From positions 1 through 21,910 of the forward strand of contig DPQS01000002.1 in assembly GCA_003537755.1 (NCBI GenBank): a DNA stretch of 21,910 bases. The letters are read 5' to 3'. Positions 13,398-20,505 of this stretch are shown here, in pieces. The notes beneath the pieces were generated by a model. The model had not been told where the DNA came from, searched no databases, and worked only from the letters and a program-made list of their open reading frames with translations. A program made the position numbers and the translations under genes. The number at the start of each line of letters is the position of its first letter. Within the stretch, counting starts at the first letter, position 1. The stretch is from Clostridiales bacterium (GTDB lineage Bacteria > Bacillota > Clostridia > Christensenellales > CAG-314).

Positions 13398-14903
13398 ATG
13401 AAAAAACACTTAACGGCATTGCTTGCCGCGCTTATGATTGCGACGGCTTTGATGACATTTGTGGCATGCGACCGCAAGGGCGTACACACCGTGGCAACGG
13501 AATGGTCGCACGACGAAACAAACCACTGGCACAAATGCACCGACTGCGACGACATCGTTTTTGACAGCGAGCCGCACACACTCACCGACATCAACGGCAA
13601 AAAGACCTGCACGAAATGCGGATATTCTACGGATTACACCACGGAAGAAAACTTCAATTGCTGGGTGCAAGGTCGCGACAACGTGCTCTTGACGGCAGAC
13701 AACTACACCACGCACTACAAAAACATGTACTACATCGACGGCGTACTCGAAAGAGGCATTGTCGGGACGGAATCGCGCAATGGCAACAACTACTTCGACA
13801 AACATACGCAGTACGCCACACATCCGCAGACAAACGAACAAACGCCCGTTTCGGAAACGGTAAGCGCAATCAAACTCGTGCAGGACGGCGACGTTACGCG
13901 GACGAAATTTTTCCACCTGAACAAACTTCTTGTCGGCAACGGACAGACCAACAAGCAAGGCAGTTACGTACAGCCGAACTACGCCGAGCAACTGCTTAAT
14001 TTCGTTCCGTCGCAAAATCACTACCTGAAATACTTTGTGCAGGGCGCAACGTTTACAGAGCTTACACAATACGCTAAAAGCGTGTGGAACGCCGACGACA
14101 AATTTAATTTCGCCTTTGCACGCACAAGCGAGAACAGCGTAACACTGACAATGACGGTAACTTACGTCGGGACGAACACCAATTCCGACGGCGAGTACAA
14201 CTACAGCGGCACGGACGTAATTACGGTTACCGTCGAGGGCGACTGCGTGACTACCGTAACTTACGCGTCGGATTACAACATTACGTACGCCGACGAAAGC
14301 AAAAACTACACGGGCAAGGAACTGTCGGAATTCAGTTTCGGGCACTCGTTCGATCAGGCAACCTACGACGAAATTTCCGTCGAAACGGACACGACGGAAA
14401 ACAGATACAAGGCAATAATCCGTCTGTATCTCAACGGTTACGCAGTGGACGTGACCAGCGTTCCCGTCGGCGGCAAGTTGACCCTTGACGATGTAAAAGC
14501 CGTGTTTACCGACAAGCAGGGTACCGCCCACTGGCTGGTTGTGGACAACGATGAATTTGTGTCGCAAATGCAGGTGTACACCGACAAAGAAGCGACGACG
14601 CCGTTTGTCGAACTGACGGCGGAAAGCGACGAAACGATTTGCCTGTACGTACAGATATCGGCGGCGACAGACGGCAACGCCTGGGTGATAAACGTCACTC
14701 CGTCACGCGGCGGCACTGACGAACTTGTAGTAAACATAGTGCAAGGCTGCATGCACCAACAGGACGGCAGACTGACCTACAATCCTGGTAACCGCATGCC
14801 GGGTTACACCCTCGTATCCGTGGACGGAGTGACAACAACGACAAGCGACGTAATGGAATTTAAGCCCGGTACGGTGCACATACTCATCTGGGCGGCGGCA
14901 TAG
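13398..14903 (+). CDS. Predicted secreted lipoprotein with N-terminal Cys/His cluster
   Basis: A 501-residue protein of unrecognised function. The ATG at 13398 is preceded by AAAGGAG 8 bases upstream and begins a lipoprotein signal peptide: MKKH, a hydrophobic helix, then FVAC with Cys24 as the likely lipidated residue (Phe at -3 is a slightly loose lipobox). Next is a small Cys/His cluster, HWHKCTDC (43-50) and CTKC (71-74), resembling short zinc-ribbon-like or tandem surface repeats of clostridial secreted proteins. The remainder is rich in Thr, Asn, Asp and Tyr and looks like extracellular beta-sheet. A signal peptide, low Lys content and high Asp/Thr fit an exported protein. It is expressed alone, from a promoter overlapped by a palindrome. 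It starts the surface-protein region of the window. Confidence 0.8.
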   Translation: MKKHLTALLAALMIATALMTFVACDRKGVHTVATEWSHDETNHWHKCTDCDDIVFDSEPHTLTDINGKKTCTKCGYSTDYTTEENFNCWVQGRDNVLLTADNYTTHYKNMYYIDGVLERGIVGTESRNGNNYFDKHTQYATHPQTNEQTPVSETVSAIKLVQDGDVTRTKFFHLNKLLVGNGQTNKQGSYVQPNYAEQLLNFVPSQNHYLKYFVQGATFTELTQYAKSVWNADDKFNFAFARTSENSVTLTMTVTYVGTNTNSDGEYNYSGTDVITVTVEGDCVTTVTYASDYNITYADESKNYTGKELSEFSFGHSFDQATYDEISVETDTTENRYKAIIRLYLNGYAVDVTSVPVGGKLTLDDVKAVFTDKQGTAHWLVVDNDEFVSQMQVYTDKEATTPFVELTAESDETICLYVQISAATDGNAWVINVTPSRGGTDELVVNIVQGCMHQQDGRLTYNPGNRMPGYTLVSVDGVTTTTSDVMEFKPGTVHILIWAAA

Positions 14904-14925
14904 TAACAACCTGACAAAAACACTG

Positions 14926-14953
14926 AAGGGACGACGTAATCACGTCGTCCCTT
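14926..14953 (+). terminator. Strong hairpin after the lipoprotein gene
   Basis: A perfect 12-bp stem, AAGGGACGACGT with ACGTCGTCCCTT, around an AATC loop begins 23 bases after the stop. The following CCCTTTA is a poor T-tract, so termination may be weak or the hairpin may act as a 3'-end stabiliser. Confidence 0.55.
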
Positions 14954-14963
14954 CCCTTTACTG

Positions 14964-15074
14964 CAACACCTCTTCGGAATACTTCCTGCCGCCCGCGGGC
15001 GGTTCCTCATCCCTTCCGATTTGTTGAATTCCGCGCTCTGCCCCATCCGACAAAAGCCCTGCAAGGAAACCTTG
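14964..15074. other. Structured intergenic element of unknown type
   Basis: Nested complementary segments suggest a folded RNA or DNA element: CAACA (14964-14968) with TGTTG (15022-15026), TCGGAA (14974-14979) with TTCCGA (15014-15019), and a central 14-bp palindrome CCGCCCGCGGGCGG (14989-15002). CGGAAT can alternatively pair with ATTCCG (15028-15033). CAAGG-AAA-CCTTG then TTTTG (15062-15078) resembles a small plus-strand terminator. It is GC-rich compared with the AT-rich sequence that follows. It lies in the 489-base gap 14904-15392, which holds no credible gene. From about 15100 to 15247 only short direct repeats (GCTTAGTT twice, about 21 bases apart) are visible. Confidence 0.4.
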
Positions 15075-15247
15075 TTTTGTTCCTTTCAACGATTACATTA
15101 TATATCTTTCTCATCGTTTTTTGTTAAGCCGCGAGCGCGAATTCACCCGTAAAATGTGCTTAGTTTTCCGCATTTTGCGCTTAGTTGCAATTTTTGCCGT
15201 GAAAATAGCCCCTATTTTACGTCTAATTTTTAATAAAAACAGCATTC

Positions 15248-15291
15248 AGGGTTAATTTAGCCATCACTAAAAAAATAAAAAACTTTTTCCG
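15248..15291 (-). repeat. Degenerate third copy of the intergenic repeat
   Basis: AGGGTTAATTT-A-GC-C-ATCACTAA matches copy 1 at 21 of 23 positions. After an A-rich replacement of the middle, CTTTTTCCG matches again at nearly the same spacing. The rest of the repeat is missing. It lies just past the terminator of the minus-strand gene at 15393-18617. Confidence 0.6.
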
Positions 15292-15293
15292 AT

Positions 15294-15340
15294 AAAAAAA
15301 ATATGCACCTCCAAAAGTGTCTGACTTTTGGGGTGCATAT
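15294..15340 (-). terminator. Terminator of the XRE/InlB-repeat gene
   Basis: ATATGCACC(T)CCAAAAGT and ACTTTTGGGGTGCATAT form a 17-bp stem with one bulge around a GTCTG loop (15301-15340). On the minus strand it is followed by seven Ts. It starts 52 bases after the stop. Confidence 0.92.
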
Positions 15341-15392
15341 CACAGTGCGAAAGTGTTTTTTTATTCTTTGTTGCAGATTATTTCGGCAATCA

Positions 15393-18300
15393 TTACAGCG
15401 CGAGAGCTGTGATGACAACTTCAAATGAAGTCTTCATCCATGATACGCCGCTAAGAAACGGCGTAAAGTACAACACATCCGACGAAGCGTAAACAAACGT
15501 CTGTCCCGAAGTTGCAAAAGTATCGTAACTTCCGGCAAGACAAAAATTGCATTTAGCGATATCGCCGTTACCCTGTCTGCCGGGCAAAACTATTTTTACC
15601 GTCACCACGTAGTTGCCTGCCTTTTCCGCGTCTATGACAAAGTAAATCTTGTCCAGCGTTTTTACCGTAACACGCACGGCAACGCCGTCGGACAACCTGA
15701 GCGGAGTAGTGGCAGCCATGCCGTCGGTGCTGTTTCTTTCCACCCACACCGCGTACAAATCAATATCCTCGGACGGGATGTACACGCTCTGAACGTACTC
15801 GCCGTCCACCGTTTTCCAACCGGCAAAACGGTAGCCCGCTTTTTCGGGCGCAGGCAACACGACGTACTCGCCTTCAACGACGGAAACATTGTCGCCGTCA
15901 TGAAGTCGCACTTTGTGACTGCTTGCAAAATCGTAGTCTGTAAGGTACTTGTTTGCAGAAGAAACCACAACATTGTTACCTGGAGCAACACAACTTTTTA
16001 CCGTGGACGGCAGATAAACGGAAACTCCGCCAAGTATGTCAATTGCGTCAACTCCGATGTAGGTCAAGCCTTCGTTGAGCACCAACCCCGGCGTTGCCAT
16101 CCAGTAAAAGGCTCGGTTTTCAAGCGTTTTTACCGTACTCGGCAAAACAAGCACATTGCTGATTTTCGCACAGAAAAATGCATTTTGCGAAATCACTTCT
16201 ATGCGGCAATCGGGGTCAAAGGTTAATCCGCCGACAAAATCTTCGAATGAGTTTGCGCCTATGCGCACCACGTTGCGCGGGATAACAAGCGGCTGTTCTA
16301 TCACGGCTTTGCAGAACGCACCCTTGTCGATTTCCTCGAGGCTGTCCGGCAGCACCAGCGAACGCAGTTTGGCGTTTTCAAACGCGTAATGCAATATTTT
16401 GACAGGCTTGCCGCCAAGGTAGTCGGGCAAAATGACGGAATCGCCGTTGCTGTATTTCACGCTGACTATTGCCGCGTAATCATCGCCCAGCATGTAGGTC
16501 ACGTTGTCTTCGTTTACCGTCGGATACACCGCCTGCCACTTTGCCCTAAGCGACAAATCTTCGATGTTGCCTTTGGGGCTTTGTACGTAGCGTTTGCCGT
16601 ATTCGTCGTACCAACCCAAAAACAGATATCCGGGCTTACGCGGCTCATTGAACATAATCACTTCGTCCACGCCGATTTCCGCAGGGTTGGACGCAGTCAG
16701 CGTTCCGCCGTCAAGGTCATAGGTAACGTTGTACGACGAGCGATAGGGGTGCCACCTTGCAGTCAACGTCATTTCGGTAATGTTGACGGAGTTTATCTTT
16801 TCCACAATAGTGCCGTCGGCGGTTGCCCATCCTTCAAACACGTAACCCGCAAGGGTTGCCGTCGGCAGTACAAATTCGTCGTAAAACTTAACCACAAACG
16901 TTTGCCTTGTAAGCAATGCGCCGCCATAAGAGAAACTGCCGCCTTTTGCGTCAAGAGTTACTGCAAAAGTTTTTTCTTCAAATACCGCGTACAACGTTGA
17001 AATTTCCGTCACGTTGGTGCTGTCGATTGTCGAAACCACCTTGCCGCCGCTCGGACTGTCAAACCAACCGACGAAATCGAAGCCGTATTTTGCCACAGGC
17101 AACAAGTCTACGCTTTGCCCGTAGGTAATTTTGTTTGGGTTTGTTTTGTCGCTGAGGTATCTGCCGCCGCACAACTCGTACAGCACCACGAATGTCCGAG
17201 GCGTATACACTGCGTACAATTTCACGTCGCCGTCGGTGTTGTACAGGTATTCGACAGCCATTCCCGTTCCGTCAGGCGTTTCAAACCAGCCGACAAAGTT
17301 GTACCCGACTTTTGTCGCAGGCGACAACTTCACGATGTCGTCGGGGCGAACCGAGGACGGATTGAGTGCGGAATTTACGCCGCCGTCCGACACGTACTCG
17401 ATGTTGTACACCACTTCGTTTTTCTGCCAGATTGCGTACAGCACAAGGTTTGCGCAGTTTTCTCCGCCAACTTCGGTGTACTCTCTGCCGCCGTCGGGTC
17501 CGTCAAACCACCCGACAAAGGTGTAACCCACGCGCACGGGCTCGGCAAGTTTTGTACTGCTTTCTTCATTTATTTCCGTCGGGTTGCCCACCTGCATTGC
17601 ACCGCCGTTCAGTACATAACGGACAGAACAAACGCCGTCGCCCCAACGCGCATACAAACTTAAGTCGCCGCACCGTTTTTCGAGGCAGGTCAGCGGCTCG
17701 CCGGAATAGTCGGGCGTATCGTACCAGCCGACAAATTCCGTACCGCTTTTTGTAGGAACGGGCAGTGTTCTGCCATCGCACTCCACGGTAAAAGCGTAAT
17801 CGGGCGTTTCGCTGAAATCGCCGCCGTTAAGCCAGTAATCGATGTTGTAACTGCACGGAGTAAACACGGGCGAATAGGACATATTGCGACGAACCGTAAC
17901 GGGAAAACTGACATTTTGTCCGCCGGCATCCACCCAGCCCACAAGCAGGTAACCGTCCTTTGTAACCTGTGGCGGAACAAAAGCCTGCCCGGAAGCCACT
18001 TTGTGCGACACGCCGTTTGCAGTAACTACGTAATAAACAGTCGTTTCGGGCGAAATAACGCCGACAACTACGGTTACCGCTACCACGCACACAAGGCACA
18101 CCGCAACAAGCGCCCATATCCAACGCCTGAAACTGCCGCTCGGACGGACGCGAACCTGCTCAACGTTTTTGCCGACTTCGCACACTCCGTAGTACACTTC
18201 CGACACGTTTTTGCCGTAGTGTCTTGCAATGGCGCACAGTTCCGACACATCGGGACAGGACAGACCGCGTTCCCAGCGAGAAACGGCGTCGGGCGATGAA

Positions 18301-18617
18301 TTGCACACGTCGGCAATCTCATTCTGACTTTCGTTCGTGCTTCGACGCAATTCGGCAATTTTGGCGCACATACTTTGCATGTCGAAACGACCGCCGAACA
18401 CCTGTCCGTCGGCAGGCATGTCCAACAGTTTTTCCAGCGTAACGCCACACACGTCGGCAATGTCACCCAGCTGCGAAACATCCGGCGCGGTTTTACCGCG
18501 TTCCCACTTGGACACCGTTTGCGGATGTACGCCCAGCTTGTCGGCGAAATCCGTCTGTGTAAGCCCCGCCGCCTTGCGAACGCTTTTTATTTGTTCACTC
18601 AAATCAACGTAACTCAA
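15393..18617 (-). CDS. Membrane-spanning tandem XRE-HTH protein with InlB-type and leucine-rich repeat ectodomain
   Basis: A 1,074-residue protein with an unusual architecture. Residues 8-62 and 82-140 are two XRE-type helix-turn-helix domains (HPQTVSKWERGKTAPDVSQL and SPDAVSRWERGLSCPDVSEL). After a basic linker (RPSGSFRRW) comes one membrane span (about 166-188). The long remainder carries seven tandem InlB/Listeria-Bacteroides-type repeats (about 191-694) marked by GY-x-F-x-GW (for example GYTFVGWFDGPDGG) and closing LYA.W strands. BspA-like leucine-rich repeats follow (about 730-870, LVLPDSLEEIDKGAF, VLPSTVKTLENRAF). An eighth InlB-type repeat (to about 958) and a C-terminal beta-sandwich-like domain complete it. 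The predicted topology is DNA-binding domains inside and repeats outside, suggesting a one-component surface-sensing regulator; this is inference. The start is a TTG with GAGGG just upstream. A perfect consensus promoter and a strong terminator make it monocistronic. Confidence 0.85.
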   Translation of the reverse strand: MSYVDLSEQIKSVRKAAGLTQTDFADKLGVHPQTVSKWERGKTAPDVSQLGDIADVCGVTLEKLLDMPADGQVFGGRFDMQSMCAKIAELRRSTNESQNEIADVCNSSPDAVSRWERGLSCPDVSELCAIARHYGKNVSEVYYGVCEVGKNVEQVRVRPSGSFRRWIWALVAVCLVCVVAVTVVVGVISPETTVYYVVTANGVSHKVASGQAFVPPQVTKDGYLLVGWVDAGGQNVSFPVTVRRNMSYSPVFTPCSYNIDYWLNGGDFSETPDYAFTVECDGRTLPVPTKSGTEFVGWYDTPDYSGEPLTCLEKRCGDLSLYARWGDGVCSVRYVLNGGAMQVGNPTEINEESSTKLAEPVRVGYTFVGWFDGPDGGREYTEVGGENCANLVLYAIWQKNEVVYNIEYVSDGGVNSALNPSSVRPDDIVKLSPATKVGYNFVGWFETPDGTGMAVEYLYNTDGDVKLYAVYTPRTFVVLYELCGGRYLSDKTNPNKITYGQSVDLLPVAKYGFDFVGWFDSPSGGKVVSTIDSTNVTEISTLYAVFEEKTFAVTLDAKGGSFSYGGALLTRQTFVVKFYDEFVLPTATLAGYVFEGWATADGTIVEKINSVNITEMTLTARWHPYRSSYNVTYDLDGGTLTASNPAEIGVDEVIMFNEPRKPGYLFLGWYDEYGKRYVQSPKGNIEDLSLRAKWQAVYPTVNEDNVTYMLGDDYAAIVSVKYSNGDSVILPDYLGGKPVKILHYAFENAKLRSLVLPDSLEEIDKGAFCKAVIEQPLVIPRNVVRIGANSFEDFVGGLTFDPDCRIEVISQNAFFCAKISNVLVLPSTVKTLENRAFYWMATPGLVLNEGLTYIGVDAIDILGGVSVYLPSTVKSCVAPGNNVVVSSANKYLTDYDFASSHKVRLHDGDNVSVVEGEYVVLPAPEKAGYRFAGWKTVDGEYVQSVYIPSEDIDLYAVWVERNSTDGMAATTPLRLSDGVAVRVTVKTLDKIYFVIDAEKAGNYVVTVKIVLPGRQGNGDIAKCNFCLAGSYDTFATSGQTFVYASSDVLYFTPFLSGVSWMKTSFEVVITALAL

Positions 18618-18639
18618 TTTTCCCTCTTAAAATCAACGT
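18601..18639 (-). promoter_or_regulatory. Duplicated decamer at the XRE gene start, candidate operator
   Basis: ACGTTGATTT (minus strand) occurs at 18630-18639 in the leader and at 18601-18610 inside the first codons. The start-to-start distance is 29 bases, close to three helical turns. The TTG start codon and ribosome binding site lie between them. Two copies suit a protein with two DNA-binding domains, but autoregulation is inference. Confidence 0.4.
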
Positions 18640-18702
18640 CATTTGTACCGGCCGCCGCCTGCGGTTATCCCACCGCAAACGGCATCTAACATATTATTCT
18701 TA

Positions 18703-18731
18703 ATTATATTGCAAAAACGGCTTAATGTCAA
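18703..18731 (-). promoter_or_regulatory. Consensus sigma-A promoter of the XRE/InlB-repeat gene
   Basis: On the minus strand a perfect TTGACA (18726-18731), a 17-base spacer and a perfect TATAAT (18703-18708). The predicted start is near 18696. The leader of about 80 bases has a TGCGGT/ACCGCA hairpin (18660-18677). Confidence 0.85.
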
Positions 18732-18745
18732 CAGACAAAAACGGC

Positions 18746-18775
18746 AAAAAAAAGGCAAGTCGCATCGGACTTGCC
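18746..18775 (-). terminator. Terminator of the glycosyltransferase gene
   Basis: GGCAAGTC and GACTTGCC form an 8-bp stem around a 6-base loop, followed on the minus strand by eight Ts. It lies 122 bases past the glycosyltransferase stop and directly upstream of the next promoter. Confidence 0.9.
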
Positions 18776-18897
18776 TTTGGGTATGTATTAAACGACGTGA
18801 CTTCCGCTTGCCGTCACTGATATTTTTTGCCTGTACGGCGGCCGATTAAGCTCCAAACGACACTCACCCTACGTACACGTTTGCAAACGCTTTTTTG

Positions 18898-20196
18898 TCA
18901 GCCGTTGGACGACATTTCTTCCAGTTGGCGTTGCGTAATACTTTCGTTGTGCTCGATGGGTTCCCACTTGACCTTTTTGAACAGCGCAGCCACGCTTGCA
19001 GGCATGGAAATGAGCATTGTAAACAGCGGCAAAGCAAACATAGACATAATCTTTTGCTTGGTTGTAGCCCTGATACGTTTCCAGTTGACAAGGCACGCAA
19101 ACACGCTGTCCACAAACAATCCCATGTAGGTGGTAAACAGAGCAATAAGCAGCGGCGCCATGAAGTAAACAGCGTTGGCAATCACCTGACCGTTCAACGC
19201 TTCAAGCACGCGCGCAAGAGTGTTGACTATGCACGATGCCACGAAGGAAAACGAGTAATACGCACCGACAGGGAAGAAACGGGAGAAATAGTACTCGTAG
19301 TAGGTGAAGTCCTGCGTTTTGAAGAAGGTTCCAAGAAGCGACCTGTGGAACAACGAAAAGCCCATCAGACCGCCCTTGCACCACCTCAAGCGTTGTTTGT
19401 ACGCCTGTCTGAACTTGGTAGGTTGTTCGTCGAAAAATTCCGCGTCCTCGCAGTAGCCTATTTTGACGCCCTTAAGGGTGCTTGATGCGGAAAACTCAAG
19501 GTCTTCCGTAATCATTGTGTACGGCCAGCCAGTCTTGAAGGACATTACTTCCTTGCTGAAGTAGAACCCCGTGCCTGACACGTGCGTACTGAGCCCCAGC
19601 ACCGCCTTGGACTTGTGGAAAAACTGACACTCACGAACGAAACTGAGCGACGCCCCTGCGCTGACCCAGTTGGTACCGTAGTTTTTGGAGTTGCGGAAAC
19701 TTGTGCACACCTGAATGCCGCTGTCGAGAGCTTTGTTCATCTCGGCAATGTAATTGGGGGCAAGCAGGTTGTCGGCGTCAAACACCATTATCGCGTCGGG
19801 TTCGTATGCGGGGAAGTCGTTTGCGATGTTGTCGAACATCAGTCTTAGCGCGTAACCCTTACCGATTGCCGACTGGTCGTGACGTTCGTACACTATGCAA
19901 CGCTTTTCACGGGCGATTGCCGCCGTTCTGTCGGTCGGGTCGCAGTTGTCGGCGCACACGAATATGCGGATTTTTTCCTGCGGGTAATTGTTGTTTTGTA
20001 TGCTGTCGATAAGGTTGCCTATTACCTTTTCCTCGTTACGTCCGCAAATAAGAATGGCAAACGTATGGTATTTTTTCGCTTCGGGATACTTTTTCCTACG
20101 GGCAAAGGTACCCACCGCGATAAACAAAATCTGGTACAGGTACAACAGCATAAATATTATGCCCACTATATTTAATATAATCTGTGCAATTTTCAT
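18898..20196 (-). CDS. Membrane glycosyltransferase, family 2 (processive type)
   Basis: A 432-residue integral-membrane GT2 enzyme. An N-terminal span (about 5-28) precedes the GT-A catalytic domain: the nucleotide-binding ILICGRNEE (48-56), Asp83 in CADNCDPTD, DAD (140-142) for metal and sugar-nucleotide binding, the catalytic-base motif TED (230-232) and QRLRW (268-272). The last three fit the D, DxD, ED, QxxRW set of processive synthases such as BcsA, PgaC and HasA. Two or three C-terminal spans follow (about 312-335, 340-368, 385-406). Such enzymes polymerise or transfer sugars at the membrane from nucleotide sugars; the sugar and product cannot be read here. No partner genes (deacetylase, PilZ protein, exporter) are nearby. 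GGAGAG precedes the ATG. It has its own consensus promoter and terminator within a run of surface-protein genes. Confidence 0.9.
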   Translation of the reverse strand: MKIAQIILNIVGIIFMLLYLYQILFIAVGTFARRKKYPEAKKYHTFAILICGRNEEKVIGNLIDSIQNNNYPQEKIRIFVCADNCDPTDRTAAIAREKRCIVYERHDQSAIGKGYALRLMFDNIANDFPAYEPDAIMVFDADNLLAPNYIAEMNKALDSGIQVCTSFRNSKNYGTNWVSAGASLSFVRECQFFHKSKAVLGLSTHVSGTGFYFSKEVMSFKTGWPYTMITEDLEFSASSTLKGVKIGYCEDAEFFDEQPTKFRQAYKQRLRWCKGGLMGFSLFHRSLLGTFFKTQDFTYYEYYFSRFFPVGAYYSFSFVASCIVNTLARVLEALNGQVIANAVYFMAPLLIALFTTYMGLFVDSVFACLVNWKRIRATTKQKIMSMFALPLFTMLISMPASVAALFKKVKWEPIEHNESITQRQLEEMSSNG

Positions 20197-20275
20197 ATGT
20201 TAATTGCTCTCCGAAAATATTCTTCGTCTGTTCAAAACTATGCCGCAAAACGGTTTCATGCGACAAGTGGCTTAC

Positions 20276-20304
20276 ATTATACAAAAAAATTTTTCTTTTG
20301 TCAA
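20276..20304 (-). promoter_or_regulatory. Consensus sigma-A promoter of the glycosyltransferase gene
   Basis: On the minus strand a perfect TTGACA (20299-20304), a 17-base A/T-rich spacer and a perfect TATAAT (20276-20281). The start is near 20269, about 73 bases before the ATG. The remainder of the 309-base gap 20197-20505 holds only the terminator at 20435-20485. Confidence 0.85.
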
Positions 20305-20434
20305 TAGAAAGAATTACACCTGTTTCGTTTTTTTATTGAGCCTCCGACGTAAAAAAATTGTGCGAGAGAACGAAACAAACATCGAAAGACGGGCGACCGT
20401 TTTATACACGCCGATGCAAAACGCAATTCTGAAA

Positions 20435-20485
20435 CAGACAAAAGAGAGTCCGACCGAAGACGGGCTCCCTCTTTTCTTTTGTCTG
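20435..20485 (-). terminator. Terminator of the truncated surface-protein gene
   Basis: A long interrupted stem: CAGACAAAAG with CTTTTGTCTG at the outside, and GAG-CCG with CGG-CTC inside around ACCGAAGA. It begins 20 bases past the stop. The T-rich outer arm (TTTTGTCTGTTTC on the minus strand) can serve as the release tract. Confidence 0.75.
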
Positions 20486-20505
20486 GTTTTGCCTGATTCT
20501 GCAAA

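Noticed and set aside
13410..14567. Minus-strand frame of 385 codons opposite the lipoprotein gene
   Set aside because: The plus-strand frame has a signal peptide, lipobox and good ribosome binding site; the antisense frame has none of these.
14804..15064. Small minus-strand frame (86 codons, starting MQGFCRMGQSAEF) over the structured intergenic element
   Set aside because: It overlaps the lipoprotein gene's 3' end and the hairpin, has no ribosome binding site I can defend, and is Arg/Gly/Cys-rich like a translated structured repeat. It is treated as part of the non-coding element.
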